This document shows positions 9,960 through 19,034 of a DNA stretch of 64,000 nt, in pieces. Made by a program: the position numbers and the translations under genes. The stretch lies in contig NZ_MKIO01000030.1 in NCBI RefSeq assembly GCF_001938945.1, positions 1 through 64,000 of the forward strand, given 5' to 3'. The notes beneath the pieces are model-generated. The model was given only the letters and a program-made list of their open reading frames with translations, did no database searches and was not told the origin of the DNA. The stretch comes from Xaviernesmea rhizosphaerae (GTDB taxonomy: Bacteria; Pseudomonadota; Alphaproteobacteria; Rhizobiales; Rhizobiaceae). Each line of letters begins with the position of its first letter. Within the stretch, counting starts at the first letter, position 1.

Positions 9960-10493
9960 ATGGACGGGTCCGGTTCCGCCTCGGCCGATGCCAAGGCGCC
10001 GGCGGCGGCGTCTGCCGCTGCCCTGCCGGAGGACGGCCGTCCCGCCGCGCGCGCAAACCCTGCCTCGGTCCTGTTCATGTGCGGGATGAACTCGATCCGC
10101 TCGCCCATGGCCGAGGCGCTGGCCCATACCATCCTGCCCGGCAGCGTCTATGTCGCCTCCGCCGGCGTTCGCAAGGGCGAGCGCGACCCCTTCGTCGATG
10201 TGGTCATGGAGGAAATGGGCCTGACGCTTGGCCGCCACCAGCCGCACACGCTCGACGATCTCGAGGATGACTATTTCGACCTGATCGTCACCCTGGCGCC
10301 CGAGGCCCACCATGCCGCGCTGGAGCTGACCCGCTCCATGTCGGTCGACGTGATCTACTGGCCGACACCGGATCCGACGGTGGCCACGGGCACGCGCGAG
10401 CAGATCCTGGACGCCTATCGTGCGGTGCGCGATCATCTGGCCCTCCTGATCCGCCAGCGCCTGGCCGGCGGACGCAAGCCGACGGGGAACTGA
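9960..10493 (+). CDS. Low-molecular-weight phosphatase / arsenate-reductase-like protein
   Basis: The 177-residue protein carries the low-molecular-weight tyrosine phosphatase P-loop CX5R at residues 41-47 (CGMNSIR followed by SPMAE) and an acidic DPT-like general-acid loop late in the protein (PTPDPT). About 35 Ala/Pro-rich residues precede the domain. Annotated relatives are called arsenate reductase or protein tyrosine phosphatase; no arsenic genes lie nearby, and the substrate is unknown. It is the last gene of the hisD operon. Confidence 0.85.
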   Translation: MDGSGSASADAKAPAAASAAALPEDGRPAARANPASVLFMCGMNSIRSPMAEALAHTILPGSVYVASAGVRKGERDPFVDVVMEEMGLTLGRHQPHTLDDLEDDYFDLIVTLAPEAHHAALELTRSMSVDVIYWPTPDPTVATGTREQILDAYRAVRDHLALLIRQRLAGGRKPTGN

Positions 10494-10507
10494 GGGGAGG
10501 CCGGGGG

Positions 10508-10528
10508 GGCGGCTGTTCAAAAGCCGCC
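10508..10528 (+). terminator. Hairpin after the hisD operon
   Basis: A 7-bp perfect stem (GGCGGCT with AGCCGCC) around a seven-base loop begins 15 bases after the phosphatase stop. There is no T run, so it may be a weak terminator or an RNA-protecting hairpin. The roughly 240 bases from here to infA hold no gene and probably contain the infA promoter. Confidence 0.4.
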
Positions 10529-10769
10529 GCCTGCCGCCAGCGCTTGATTACCGGCCGGCAAAGGAGCATATCAGTTCAAGATCCGGCGAGACCAACTCTT
10601 GTCCGCCTCTTCTGCGCATCCTTTCAGGCCCTGACGCCCGGCTTTGCACAAAAATGGCAAAACCGCCGTGTCGCTGTTCACAAATGGCCTGTGATTGTGT
10701 AGTTTCCGGCAAATTTTTGAGAGGGAGCCCGAAAGGCGCCCCGTTACCGATTGGAAAGATTACCCGTCA

Positions 10770-10988
10770 ATGGCGAAAGAAGAAGTCCTCGAATTCCCCG
10801 GTGTCGTCACCGAACTCCTGCCGAACGCGACATTCCGGGTGAAGCTCGAGAACGAGCATGAGATCATCGCACACACGGCCGGCCGCATGCGCAAGAACCG
10901 CATCCGCGTTCTGGCCGGCGACAAGGTCCTGGTGGAAATGACCCCTTACGACCTGACCAAGGGCCGTATCACCTACCGCTTCAAGTAA
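10770..10988 (+). CDS. infA: Translation initiation factor IF-1
   Basis: The 72-residue S1/OB-fold protein starts [20 protein letters not shown] and ends [10 protein letters not shown], as in bacterial IF-1, which occupies the ribosomal A site during initiation. The frame is open 25 codons further upstream, but the ATG at 10770 gives the canonical N-terminus. It is monocistronic here and followed by 650 bases of non-coding repeats. Confidence 0.97.
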   Translation: MAKEEVLEFPGVVTELLPNATFRVKLENEHEIIAHTAGRMRKNRIRVLAGDKVLVEMTPYDLTKGRITYRFK

Positions 10989-11363
10989 GCGCCCCCTGCC
11001 TTAAAGCCCTGCCTGCGGCCCGGCCCTTAACGGCCCGGCCGCTGCGGCACGGCCCGCCGGGTCGCGTCCGGCGATGACCTCCTCCAGCCTGCCGAGCGAT
11101 GACATGGCCCCTGCGCCATGAGCTTAGAGCATGTCGCGACCTTTAAGGTTCGCGATCACGCTTCAACTATCTGATCTTTAATATTTTTTACAATCCGCTG
11201 CGCGCTTTCGTGCGGCATGCTTTCGCGCGTGCTTGCGAAAACGCGTCTGGTAAGCTGCGGGTTCTCTTTTCTTTCGCAAAATGCGATGCAAAATCAAGAT
11301 GATAGATCATGGAACTGCGCACGATTCACAGGATACGATGCAATGATCTGTGACCTTGGCTGG

Positions 11364-11410
11364 CCCCCTCATCCGACCCTTCGGGCCACCTTCTCCCCGC
11401 GGGGGAGAAG
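11364..11410 (+). repeat. 47-bp REP-like palindrome, copy 1
   Basis: This copy reads CCCCCTCATCCGACCCTTCG and continues with two GC-rich hairpins (CCTTCGGG and CTTCTCCCCGCGGGGGAGAAG). This motif is very common in rhizobial intergenic regions. The inverted partner is at 11514-11560. Confidence 0.8.
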
Positions 11411-11513
11411 AGACGTGCGGCGCCGCCTCGCCCTGCCTCCACCCACCATAGAATGCGGTTAGGTGTTCTTTTTCAGGATGTTGGATGGACGCGACGTGCT
11501 ATCGCCCGGATTT

Positions 11514-11560
11514 CTTCTCCCCAGCGGGGAGAAGGTGGCCCGAAGGGTCGGATGAGGGGG
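11514..11560 (-). repeat. 47-bp REP-like palindrome, copy 2 (inverted)
   Basis: This is the near-exact reverse complement of 11364-11410; the only visible difference is in the loop of the CTTCTCCCC hairpin (AG here for the corresponding CG-rich centre). Together the copies could fold into a long stem with about 100 bases between them. Confidence 0.8.
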
Positions 11561-11645
11561 TGCCACAGCGCGCAAACGTGTGTTGTGCACTTGCGCATGA
11601 TTTTCAGCCCGGTGCTCTAACTGCCTTCCGTGCTCCGCAACGCCA

Positions 11646-12446
11646 TCATCGATGTCCGACGCCGTCCGAGAGCACCGAGATCGGATAGATGGCGGAGAAG
11701 CGGCCCTGGTCGACGTCGACGCTGCGGCATTCCACCCGGTAGAGATCGGCGATCTGCGCTGCGGAGAGGATCTCCTTGGTCACCCCGGTGGCGACCTGCC
11801 GGCCCCTGGCCAGCAGCAGACAGGCATCCGCATAACGGGTCGCGAGATTGAGGTCATGCAGCACGGCGATGGTGATGATCGCGTTTCGCCTCGTGTAGTC
11901 CTGGACCACTTCGAGCATGTGAAGCTGGTTGGCGAGGTCCAGCGCCGAGGTCGGCTCGTCGAGCAGCAAAAGCTTCGGCCGGCGCACCAGCGCCAGCGCG
12001 AGCGCGATCATCTGCCGCTCGCCGCCCGAGAGAACCGAGGGCATGGTGCCGGCGAAGCGCTCAAGGCCCAGCAGCGCGAGCATCTCTTCCGCGCGCCGCG
12101 TGCTTTCGGGTGCGGCCTTCCAGGCGCGGCGGTCGCCATTCTGCGCCAGCATCAACAGCTCGAAAACGGTGAGGCGCACGGAAAGATGGGTGGTGTCCTG
12201 CGCGACATAGCCGATGAGGCTGGCGCGCTCGGCAGCGGAGAGCGCCTGGAGATCGACATCGTCGAGACGGACAGTGCCACGCGCCCTGCGCAGCCCGCAC
12301 AGGCCCTTCATGAAGGTGGACTTGCCGGCGCCGTTCGGGCCGAGGACGGCCATGATGCTGCCGCCCTTGAGATCGAACCCGATCGTGTCGACCACATGCC
12401 GGCGGCCGATCGAGACGTGGAAGTCGGAGAGCGACAGCCGGGTCAC
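11646..12446 (-). CDS. Iron-siderophore/haem ABC transporter, ATPase
   Basis: This 266-residue FecE/BtuD-type ATPase has intact Walker A (GPNGAGKST), signature (LSGGERQM) and Walker B (LLLLDEP) motifs. It begins with GTG at 12446, overlapping the permease stop (GTGA), which fixes the start and implies coupled translation. It should drive import through the FecCD-type permease. Substrate cannot be told from the sequence: ferric siderophore, haem or cobalamin are possible, with iron most likely. Confidence 0.9.
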   Translation of the reverse strand: MTRLSLSDFHVSIGRRHVVDTIGFDLKGGSIMAVLGPNGAGKSTFMKGLCGLRRARGTVRLDDVDLQALSAAERASLIGYVAQDTTHLSVRLTVFELLMLAQNGDRRAWKAAPESTRRAEEMLALLGLERFAGTMPSVLSGGERQMIALALALVRRPKLLLLDEPTSALDLANQLHMLEVVQDYTRRNAIITIAVLHDLNLATRYADACLLLARGRQVATGVTKEILSAAQIADLYRVECRSVDVDQGRFSAIYPISVLSDGVGHR

Positions 12447-13522
12447 AGGCCTTCTCCCTTGATGTTTCGCAGGACGAGAATGATGAAGAAGGGCAGGCCC
12501 GTGAGCGAGGTGACCATGCCGAGCGGCAGCACTGCGCCTGGAACCACCACCTTGGTGGCGATCGAGGCGACCACGGCGAAGACGGCGCCCACGGCCGCCG
12601 TTGCCGCGATGCTGAAGCGATGATCCTCGCCGACCAAGAGGCGCGCCACATGCGGCGCGACCAGGCCGATGAATCCGATAATGCCGACGACCGCCGTTAC
12701 CAGCCCCGCCAGCATCGCCGAGACGACCAGCATGACCATACGCAGCCGCTTGACGTTCACCCCCAGCACGGCCGCCTGCGCACCGAAGCTGCGCAGCGCC
12801 GTCAGCGACCAGGCGTTCAGCAAAACCAGCGGGATGAAGATCATACAGGCCGCGCCCGTGATCGACACCTTGAGCCAGGTCGCGCGCTGCAGCGAGCCCA
12901 TCAGCCAGAAGACGATGCTTTCCAGCTGGTCGACGCTCGCCAGATACTGGATGAGCGACAGAAGCGAGCTGAAGACGAAGTGCAGCGCGATGCCGAGCAG
13001 GGTGATCGACTGCACGCTGGCGCCCCCGCGCGACAGCGCCAGCACGAGCAGCGCGGCAAACAGGGCGAAGGCAAAGGCATTGGTCGCCGTCGACAGCTCT
13101 GGTGGCAGGGCGGGAAACAGGCCGGTGAGCGAAAAGCCGAGGCCGAGGGACAGGGAGGCGCCGAAGCCCGCGGCCGAGGAGACGCCGAGCGTGAAGGGCT
13201 CGGCCAGGGGATTGTCGAGGATGGTCTGCATCAGCAGTCCGGCCAAAGCCAGGCTGATACCGGTGAGCATGGCCATCAGCGTCATGGGCATGCGCAATTC
13301 CCAGACGATGAAGCGCGCGCTCGGCTCGGCGCTGTCGGGCGAGATAAGCGCGTTGATCACGTCGGGCAGCGAGAGCGTGCCGGAACCGACGAGAATATCG
13401 ATGACGAAGGCGACCACGGCCAGCAGCGCCAGCGCGAGAACGATCGCCACACGGGTGGCGATCGTCTCGACATATCGGGTCGTGGCCGAAGAACCGGCCA
13501 GCGGCGCGACGGTCTGGTGCAT
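12443..13522 (-). CDS. Iron-siderophore ABC transporter, FecCD-type permease
   Basis: The product has 359 residues with about nine to ten hydrophobic helices and the FecCD-family pattern: RMPMTLMAMLTGISLALAG near the N-terminus and a late GFIGLVAPHVARLLVGEDHR ATPase-coupling region. A single permease gene suggests a homodimer. Its ATG shares one base with the stop of the binding-protein gene (TGATG). Confidence 0.92.
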   Translation of the reverse strand: MHQTVAPLAGSSATTRYVETIATRVAIVLALALLAVVAFVIDILVGSGTLSLPDVINALISPDSAEPSARFIVWELRMPMTLMAMLTGISLALAGLLMQTILDNPLAEPFTLGVSSAAGFGASLSLGLGFSLTGLFPALPPELSTATNAFAFALFAALLVLALSRGGASVQSITLLGIALHFVFSSLLSLIQYLASVDQLESIVFWLMGSLQRATWLKVSITGAACMIFIPLVLLNAWSLTALRSFGAQAAVLGVNVKRLRMVMLVVSAMLAGLVTAVVGIIGFIGLVAPHVARLLVGEDHRFSIAATAAVGAVFAVVASIATKVVVPGAVLPLGMVTSLTGLPFFIILVLRNIKGEGL

Positions 13523-14667
13523 CAGTTCGAGGCCTCGGGTGCCTTCGCGCCGAAGACCACCGGGACGCCCTTGGGCAGGCCCGTGAACTCGGAGACGATC
13601 TTGTGCAGGTCGGCATCCGGATCCAGCGCCTTGAGATGGTCAGGATAGAAGGCCTTGGCCAGCAGCTCGACGGCATAGAGGTTCATCGCGCTGGCATAGA
13701 GCTGGTGATAGACGCCATAGACCTTGTGGTCGCGCACCGCCTTGATGAGATCGAAGCCCTTGCGGCGCTCCAGCGCGCCCAGCGCCGCCGAAACCTTCTG
13801 CTTGTCCGCGCCAAAGCCGAAGGGCGGCGAGACCGATCCATCGCTGGAAAAGGGCGAGCCGGTCATGACATAGACGTCGGGCGCGGCCGAGATCACGCTC
13901 TCGATCGTCACATCGCCCGTGCGGCCCTTGACCAGGGAACTGCCGAGATTGATGCCGCCGGCTTCCGAGATCAGCTTGCCCCAATAGACATCGCCATGGG
14001 TGAAGCAGCAGAAATCGGCGCCCTTCTGGCCGGCCTTTGCCTCCACGAAGACCTTGGGCTTCGGCGCGCCTTCGATCGCCTTTCGGATCTCCGCCAGGCG
14101 GGTGGCGTAGAAGTCGGTATATTCCCTGGCTTCCTTCTCGCGGTTCAGCACCTTGCCGAGCAGCGAAACGGTCTTGGGCGCGTTGACGGTCGGCTCCATC
14201 TCCGTGTCGATCATGATCACAGGCACGCCGAGGCTGTCGAAACGCTTGAGAAGATCGGCATCGTCGAGCGCCTTGCGCACCCGCACCTGATAGATGATCA
14301 GATCGGGCTTGGCCGCGACGGCCTGCTCGATGTTGATCTGGCCCTCATCACCGAACTTCATGTCGAGCGCCTTGGCAGCACTTTCGGGCCAGGTCGACTT
14401 GAAGAGATTCCAGGTCTGCGGATCGGAGCGGGAGACGATGTTGTTCCAGGCGACCACGCGCTTGAGCGGGTCTTCCCGGTCCAGAAGCGTCAGCGCGAAG
14501 AGATCGCGCCCATCCTGAACCACGATGCGCTGCGGCTCGGCCTTGATCTCCACCGAGCGGCCAGCGAGGTCCGTCACGGTGACGGGATAGTCGGTCGCGC
14601 CGGCCGTGGCGCCAAAGCCGGCAAAAAGGCCGGCGAAGGCCAGCAGACGCAATGAAAAACGAAGCAC
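13522..14667 (-). CDS. Iron-siderophore ABC transporter, periplasmic binding protein
   Basis: The 381-residue FecB/TroA-fold protein has a signal peptide (about residues 1-24, ending AGA). It starts its mature part with VTVTDLAGRSVEIKAEPQR, the usual opening of iron-complex binding proteins. It is the first gene of a three-gene operon read leftwards. The 332 bases between it and maf contain both divergent promoters; I found no TGA-N9-TCA iron box there, so this operon may not be under the same control as fbpABC. Confidence 0.9.
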   Translation of the reverse strand: MLRFSLRLLAFAGLFAGFGATAGATDYPVTVTDLAGRSVEIKAEPQRIVVQDGRDLFALTLLDREDPLKRVVAWNNIVSRSDPQTWNLFKSTWPESAAKALDMKFGDEGQINIEQAVAAKPDLIIYQVRVRKALDDADLLKRFDSLGVPVIMIDTEMEPTVNAPKTVSLLGKVLNREKEAREYTDFYATRLAEIRKAIEGAPKPKVFVEAKAGQKGADFCCFTHGDVYWGKLISEAGGINLGSSLVKGRTGDVTIESVISAAPDVYVMTGSPFSSDGSVSPPFGFGADKQKVSAALGALERRKGFDLIKAVRDHKVYGVYHQLYASAMNLYAVELLAKAFYPDHLKALDPDADLHKIVSEFTGLPKGVPVVFGAKAPEASN

Positions 14668-14999
14668 AGGTTATCCTTTCGCATAAAACAATCTCAGGAC
14701 GTGCTCCTCCCGATCCGCTGCATCGCGCGTTGCAGCTTCACGCCGAAAATCTGGGTAATCAGAAAACATGAGTAAGTCAATCTACAATTAGGCGCGGCGC
14801 AACTGCCTTTTCCCTGGTCATATCGGCACCATGGGGCAGGCGCCGGGCGCGGGCTGTCGCCGAGGATGGGCTTGCGGCTGCGCGCCTATCAGGGCAAAAG
14901 ACGCTGCCGGATCGCGTGGGCCCTGCCAGCGATCTTGCCCGCGCTGCCCGGCCCCTTGCCGTGATTGCTCTTCCTCCTGTCCTGCCCGAGGCCTTTTCC

Positions 15000-15632
15000 A
15001 TGCCCAAATCCTCCGCCCTGCCGCAAAAGCTCATCCTGGCATCCGGCTCGCCCCGGCGGGTGGAGCTTCTGGCCCAGGTGGGGCTGACGCCGGCGCGGCT
15101 GATGCCGATGGATCTGGATGAAACACCCGGGCGTGCCGAGCATCCCCGCTCGCTGGCCTGGCGCCTGTCAGGGGAAAAGGCGCGGGCGGCGCTCAAGGTG
15201 CTCAAGGGCGATGCCGACTGCGCCGGCGCCTATGTGCTGGCCGCCGACACGGTGGTTGCCGTCGGCCGGCGCATCCTGCCCAAGCCCGAGCGAGTCTCCG
15301 ACGCCTCCGACGCGCTGGCGCTGCTCTCAGGCCGCAGCCACCGCGTCTATACCGGCATCTGCCTTGCCACGCCGGATGGCAGCCTGCGCCAGAAGATCGT
15401 CGAGACCAAGCTGCGCTTCCGCCGGCTCTCGCCCCATGACATCGAAAGCTATCTCGCCTCCGGCGAATGGCGCGGCAAGGCCGGCGCCTATGCCATCCAG
15501 GGCATTGCCGGCAGCTTCGTCGTCAAGCTCTCCGGCTCCTACACCAATGTCGTCGGCTTGCCACTGACCGAAACCGTCAATCTCCTGGCCGGAGAGGGCT
15601 TCAACATTCACGATGCCTGGCTCGAGGGCTAA
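15000..15632 (+). CDS. maf: Maf-like nucleotide pyrophosphatase
   Basis: The product has 210 residues. Maf proteins hydrolyse non-canonical or modified nucleoside triphosphates. The opening [14 protein letters not shown], the conserved ADTVVAVG loop (about residues 81-88) and the [13 protein letters not shown] segment are present. The ATG at 15000 gives the usual N-terminus although the frame is open further upstream. Together with yacG downstream it forms the maf-yacG neighbourhood of rhizobia. Confidence 0.93.
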   Translation: MPKSSALPQKLILASGSPRRVELLAQVGLTPARLMPMDLDETPGRAEHPRSLAWRLSGEKARAALKVLKGDADCAGAYVLAADTVVAVGRRILPKPERVSDASDALALLSGRSHRVYTGICLATPDGSLRQKIVETKLRFRRLSPHDIESYLASGEWRGKAGAYAIQGIAGSFVVKLSGSYTNVVGLPLTETVNLLAGEGFNIHDAWLEG

Positions 15633-16017
15633 AACAGTTGCGCCACCCGGGGCCGGGTCGCCGTCCCCCACGAGCCGCCGCCTGATATCGGTTGCCGATC
15701 AAAGGCTTGGGTCTTCAAAGGCCAACCGACGTCCCGACGGTTCAAAATCGCTCGGTCACGTCCTATATCAGGCATGCCGCCTCATCCCGCGCGGCAGGGC
15801 ATCGGACGGAACGCCGGACCCGGTTCCTGGCAACATCCGATACAGGAGACAAAAACCCGTTTTATCGGCCTGAGCCCGATTGTCAGCCCGATGCTCCACG
15901 CGCGCAGGGACGCGCACGCCATCCGGCGCTTTGCGCCCAAGAACTCCAACGGCTGCATGATCCGCAGGTTTGTAAGACCGAGACAACCATGCCGCCGACT
16001 TGCAAGGACGTTTCCGC
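15633..16017. other. Intergenic region between maf and yacG
   Basis: About 385 bases carry no convincing gene, RNA or repeat. Several short open frames exist but have no ribosome site or protein-like composition. The yacG ribosome site AAGGA lies near 16004-16008. Confidence 0.5.
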
Positions 16018-16260
16018 ATGTCTGACACCCCCCGATCCCCCGCTTCCGCCCTGCCATCCGCCAAGGTCGAGCCGCTGCGCAAGACCCGGCCATGCCCCGA
16101 ATGCGGCCGCCCGTCCGAGCGCGGCCATTATCCCTTCTGTTCGGACCGCTGCCGCAACATCGACCTCAATCGCTGGCTCTCCGGCTCCTATGCCATTCCC
16201 GCCGCGGAAGAGCCCGACCCGGAAGACGGTAGCGGCGAAGGCTTTGATCCACAGCGATAA
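16018..16260 (+). CDS. yacG: DNA gyrase inhibitor / zinc-binding protein YacG
   Basis: YacG is a small zinc protein that binds GyrB and inhibits gyrase in E. coli. The 80-residue product has the four zinc ligands as CPECG and CSDRC, followed by the diagnostic [15 protein letters not shown] start at ATG 16018 because AAGGA lies about ten bases upstream; the frame is also open from TTG 16000. The tail is acidic as in the family. Confidence 0.93.
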   Translation: MSDTPRSPASALPSAKVEPLRKTRPCPECGRPSERGHYPFCSDRCRNIDLNRWLSGSYAIPAAEEPDPEDGSGEGFDPQR

Positions 16261-16438
16261 AACCCTTATGAAACATGTGCTTAGAAAAGGCCTTCATAAA
16301 AATGTCGCCGAAATCCATTTTTTCGGCGTCAGGTGCTTGTCACCGCGAAATGAGGTGTTATAACCCCGCTCGCTTCCGGGGCACACACCAAGGCCCCGCG
16401 GTTCGGACCACAGTCCAACCGGCCGAATTTCGGCAGAT

Positions 16439-16514
16439 GCCCGGATAGCTCAGTTGGTAGAGCAGCGGATTGAAAATCCGCGTGTCGGTGGTTCAAATCC
16501 GCCTCCGGGCACCA
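16439..16514 (+). tRNA. tRNA-Phe (anticodon GAA)
   Basis: The acceptor GCCCGGA pairs with TCCGGGC, the anticodon stem GCGGA/TCCGC holds loop TTGAAAA with anticodon GAA, and the T arm contains GTTCAAATC. CCA is encoded at 16512-16514. The gene following it on the other strand is a transporter, not an integrase. Confidence 0.97.
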
Positions 16515-16542
16515 TTTACCTTTCAAATCAATCCTTTGCTTG

Positions 16543-16965
16543 TTAACGACTCTGCCTCACCAGCCGGAAGACGAGCATGCCCGTGAGCATCGCGCCGACG
16601 AACAGCGCGGCCTGCCAGCGTCCCGTGATCAGGACGGCAAAGGCCGGGCCGGGGCAGAGGCCGACAAGGCCCCAGCCGAGGCCGAACAGGACGGCGCCGC
16701 CGACAAGCCGGCCATCGATGGTGCGGCTGGTCGGAATGTGGAACTCCTTATCGAGCAGCGGGCGGGCCTGCCGCCGTTTGATCCAGTAAGCCAGAGACGA
16801 CGGAACGAGGGCGCCAGCCATGACGAAGGCGAGCGAGGGGTCCCACGCGCCCGCAATGTCGAGAAAGGCGAGAACGCGCTGCGGATTGGCCATGTCGGAG
16901 ATGACGAGGCCGGCGCCGAAGAGGAGGCCGCAGGCGAGCGCGGAGAGAAGGCGGGAGGGAGACAT
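16543..16965 (-). CDS. YeeE/YedE-type transporter half (DUF6691)
   Basis: The 140-residue membrane protein has about four helices and the motif [14 protein letters not shown] near the C-terminus, typical of the second half of split YeeE/YedE sulfur-compound transporters (thiosulfate/sulfide channel family). I prefer ATG 16965; a TTG at 16992 would overlap the upstream gene by 14 bases. It follows the other half after 13 bases. Cys in the GLCPGP loop is the likely sulfur-handling residue. Confidence 0.82.
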   Translation of the reverse strand: MSPSRLLSALACGLLFGAGLVISDMANPQRVLAFLDIAGAWDPSLAFVMAGALVPSSLAYWIKRRQARPLLDKEFHIPTSRTIDGRLVGGAVLFGLGWGLVGLCPGPAFAVLITGRWQAALFVGAMLTGMLVFRLVRQSR

Positions 16966-16978
16966 CGGGGCTTTCCGG

Positions 16979-17407
16979 TCAGACGAGCGCAAGGCCGTGG
17001 CGGGTGATCAGCACCGTTGCCATGGCGGTGCCCATGAAAATCAGCGTCGCAGCGATCGAGCGCGGCGATAGCCGCGCCAGGCCACAGACGCCATGGCCGC
17101 TGGTGCAGCCGGAGCCGAGCCGCGTGCCATAGCCAACCAGCAGGCCGGAGAGGATGAGGAGCGCCGGCGAGCCGGTCAGTACCATCTCGGCCGGGCGGAT
17201 GAAGGCCTGGGCAAAGGCCGCGCCGCCGACGAGGCCCGCCAGGAAGGCGATGGCCGCCGTGCGCGGGCCACCGCCGCTCCAGCCGAAGGCCGAGGCGGCC
17301 AGGCCGGAAATGCCGGCGATCCGCCCGTTCAAGAGGAGGTAGAGCGCTGCCGAAAGGCCGATCAGAAGGCCGCCTGATAGCGGCCAGAGAGGAGACAGGG
17401 TGGACAT
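16979..17407 (-). CDS. YeeE/YedE-type transporter half
   Basis: The 142-residue membrane protein has about four helices. The segment [17 protein letters not shown] (about residues 98-114) carries the conserved cysteines of YeeE/YedE transporters, which pass thiosulfate or related sulfur species. It is paired with the next gene to form a complete transporter, and follows the metallo-hydrolase gene after eight bases, so all three form one operon. Confidence 0.85.
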   Translation of the reverse strand: MSTLSPLWPLSGGLLIGLSAALYLLLNGRIAGISGLAASAFGWSGGGPRTAAIAFLAGLVGGAAFAQAFIRPAEMVLTGSPALLILSGLLVGYGTRLGSGCTSGHGVCGLARLSPRSIAATLIFMGTAMATVLITRHGLALV

Positions 17408-17415
17408 GGCAACCT

Positions 17416-18354
17416 CTACAGGATGTTGAGCGGGATTTTGAGATACTGCACGCCGTCTGCCTTTGCCGGGGGCAGCCTGCCGCCGCGCATGTTCACCTGA
17501 ACCGAGGGGAGAATCAGCCTGGGCATGGACAGAGTGGCGTCGCGCGCCTCGCGCATGGCGACGAAGTCCGACTCGCCGATGCCATCATGCACATGGATAT
17601 TGCCGCTGCGCTGCGCGCCGACCGTCGTTTCCCATCGGTACACATCGCGGCCCGGCGCCTTGTAGTCATGGCACAGGAACATGCGCGCGGCATCGGGAAG
17701 CTGCATCAGGCGGCGGATCGAGCGATAGAGGCTGCGGGCGTCGCCGCCGGGAAAGTCGCAGCGCGCCGTGCCGTAGTCCGGCATGAACAGCGTGTCGCCG
17801 GGAAAGACGGCGTCGCCGACGATATAGGCAAGGCAGGCCGGCGTGTGGCCGGGCACCTGCAGGACCGTTGCTTCCAGCGTTCCGATCTTGAAACGGTCGC
17901 CATCCTGAAACAGCCGGTCGAACTGGCTGCCGTCGCGCTGAAATTCGGTGCCGGCATTGAAGATCTTGCCGAAGACCTCCTGGACGCGGGTGATATCGCG
18001 GCCGATCGCCAGCTTTCCGCCCAGTTCCGCCTGCAGCAGAGGGGCTGCCGAGAGATGATCGGCATGGGCATGGGTTTCCAGAAGCCAGTGCACATCGAGA
18101 TCCTCGGCGCGGATATAGGCGATCAGCGCCTCGGCCGAGGTGCTCCGCGTGCGCCCGGAGGCGGGATCGTAATCCAGCACGCTGTCGATGATCGCGCAGG
18201 CCCGCGATGCCGGATCGCGAACGACATGGCTGACCGTGAAGGTGGCGGGATCGAAGAAGGAGCGGATCTGCGGCCGCCGCGGCGGCTGGGCCAGCGCGGC
18301 CTCAATCAGGCCGCCGGCCTCTGCGAGAGGCGGGTCGAGGGATAGGGTCGACAT
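17416..18354 (-). CDS. Persulfide-dioxygenase-like metallo-beta-lactamase-fold protein (Blh/ETHE1 type)
   Basis: The product has 312 residues. The metal-binding motif THAHADH (HxHxDH) and later HTPACLAY and FLCHDYK histidines fit the ETHE1/Blh persulfide dioxygenase group, which oxidises glutathione persulfide with a mononuclear iron during sulfide detoxification. The ATG at 18354 has a near-perfect ribosome site (AAGGAGGA) and is preferred to an ATG eight codons upstream. It is first in the operon with two sulfur transporter halves and divergent from a BigR-type regulator. Confidence 0.88.
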   Translation of the reverse strand: MSTLSLDPPLAEAGGLIEAALAQPPRRPQIRSFFDPATFTVSHVVRDPASRACAIIDSVLDYDPASGRTRSTSAEALIAYIRAEDLDVHWLLETHAHADHLSAAPLLQAELGGKLAIGRDITRVQEVFGKIFNAGTEFQRDGSQFDRLFQDGDRFKIGTLEATVLQVPGHTPACLAYIVGDAVFPGDTLFMPDYGTARCDFPGGDARSLYRSIRRLMQLPDAARMFLCHDYKAPGRDVYRWETTVGAQRSGNIHVHDGIGESDFVAMREARDATLSMPRLILPSVQVNMRGGRLPPAKADGVQYLKIPLNIL

Positions 18355-18394
18355 GCTGTCCTCCTTGACACGCGGCATCGATTACACAATTAAT

Positions 18395-18413
18395 ATAATA
18401 ATGCAACTATTAT
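18395..18413. promoter_or_regulatory. AT-rich palindrome, candidate BigR operator
   Basis: ATAATA and TATTAT are separated by seven bases in an AT-rich island between the divergent sulfide operon and its ArsR-family regulator. It lies 41 bases before the metallo-hydrolase ATG and 94 before the regulator. AT-rich inverted repeats in this position are the known targets of BigR-type repressors. Confidence 0.55.
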
Positions 18414-18506
18414 CCCGCCACGGCCAGGATCTGCCTGGCGCGGTATAGGCGTCTGGCTGCGGGCGGTCTTTCGGGGCTGGGGCGCGGCGTAAAGGGGAGG
18501 GAAGCG

Positions 18507-18869
18507 GTGACCGCACCGGCAATGTCCATCGAAGCCATGCAAGCGAAGTCGGCGGAAGCGGCCGCGTTCATGCGCCTGTTCGGCACGCCGAGCCGGCTTT
18601 TGCTTCTCTGCTTCATTGCCGAGAAGGAACGCTCCGTCGGCGAGATGCAGGACGAACTGGGCTTTCGTCAGCCGGCGCTCTCGCAGCAGCTGGCGGAGCT
18701 GCGCCAGGCCGGCGTGGTGCAGACGCGCCGCGCGTCGCGCCAGATCTTCTATTCGATCGCCGATGCCAGGGTCGCCACCGTCATGGCCATGCTGATGCAG
18801 ATGTTCTGCAGCCCCGATCAGGCAGAGGCGTCGAACGGCGCGGCGGCCGGCGGCGGCCGGGGCGCGTGA
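18507..18869 (+). CDS. bigR: BigR-type ArsR-family persulfide-sensing repressor
   Basis: The 120-residue protein is a winged-helix ArsR-family regulator (helix-turn-helix about residues 50-70, LGFRQPALSQQLAELRQAGV). It has exactly two candidate sensor cysteines, Cys35 and Cys101; their spacing of 66 equals that of the redox pair Cys42/Cys108 in characterised BigR. In that family a disulfide or polysulfide bridge releases DNA. The divergent sulfide-detoxification operon is the obvious target. Confidence 0.85.
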   Translation: MTAPAMSIEAMQAKSAEAAAFMRLFGTPSRLLLLCFIAEKERSVGEMQDELGFRQPALSQQLAELRQAGVVQTRRASRQIFYSIADARVATVMAMLMQMFCSPDQAEASNGAAAGGGRGA

Positions 18870-19034
18870 AAACAGGGCAACGGGCCGCCCATGCCTGGCC
18901 GTCCGATTTTCTCTGTGAGCTTACCAAGATGTAACGCAATGGACATGTTCCGGTAGGCTGGTGGGGCGTAGATTGGATCCTGTCATTCAGAGCGATGCGC
19001 GCTGCAAAGCTCAACCGACAGAAGGAACAGGACC

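Larger units (their letters stand above)
11124..11620. repeat. Gene-free block of nested inverted repeats
   Basis: The 11.0-11.6 kb gap holds no plausible gene. The block is framed by TTAGAGCA (11124-11131) and its exact reverse complement TGCTCTAA (11613-11620). Inside are two inverted 47-bp REP-like palindromes. The left part also contains several short self-complementary runs rich in TTTCGCG/CGCGAAA. Such composite mosaics are typical of rhizobial intergenic palindromic repeats. It sits tail-to-tail between infA and the second iron operon and may act as a bidirectional transcription end. Confidence 0.6.

Noticed and set aside
11364..11560. CRISPR-like repeats
   Set aside because: There are only two copies, inverted rather than direct, each internally palindromic and of a known intergenic type, with no cas genes.
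14760..14790. Iron box upstream of the second iron operon
   Set aside because: The best candidate is TGA-N5-TCA, with the wrong spacing for the TGA-N9-TCA operator.
16439..18869. Genomic island inserted at tRNA-Phe
   Set aside because: No integrase, no duplicated tRNA end and no change in base composition next to the tRNA; the sulfide module is common in rhizobia.
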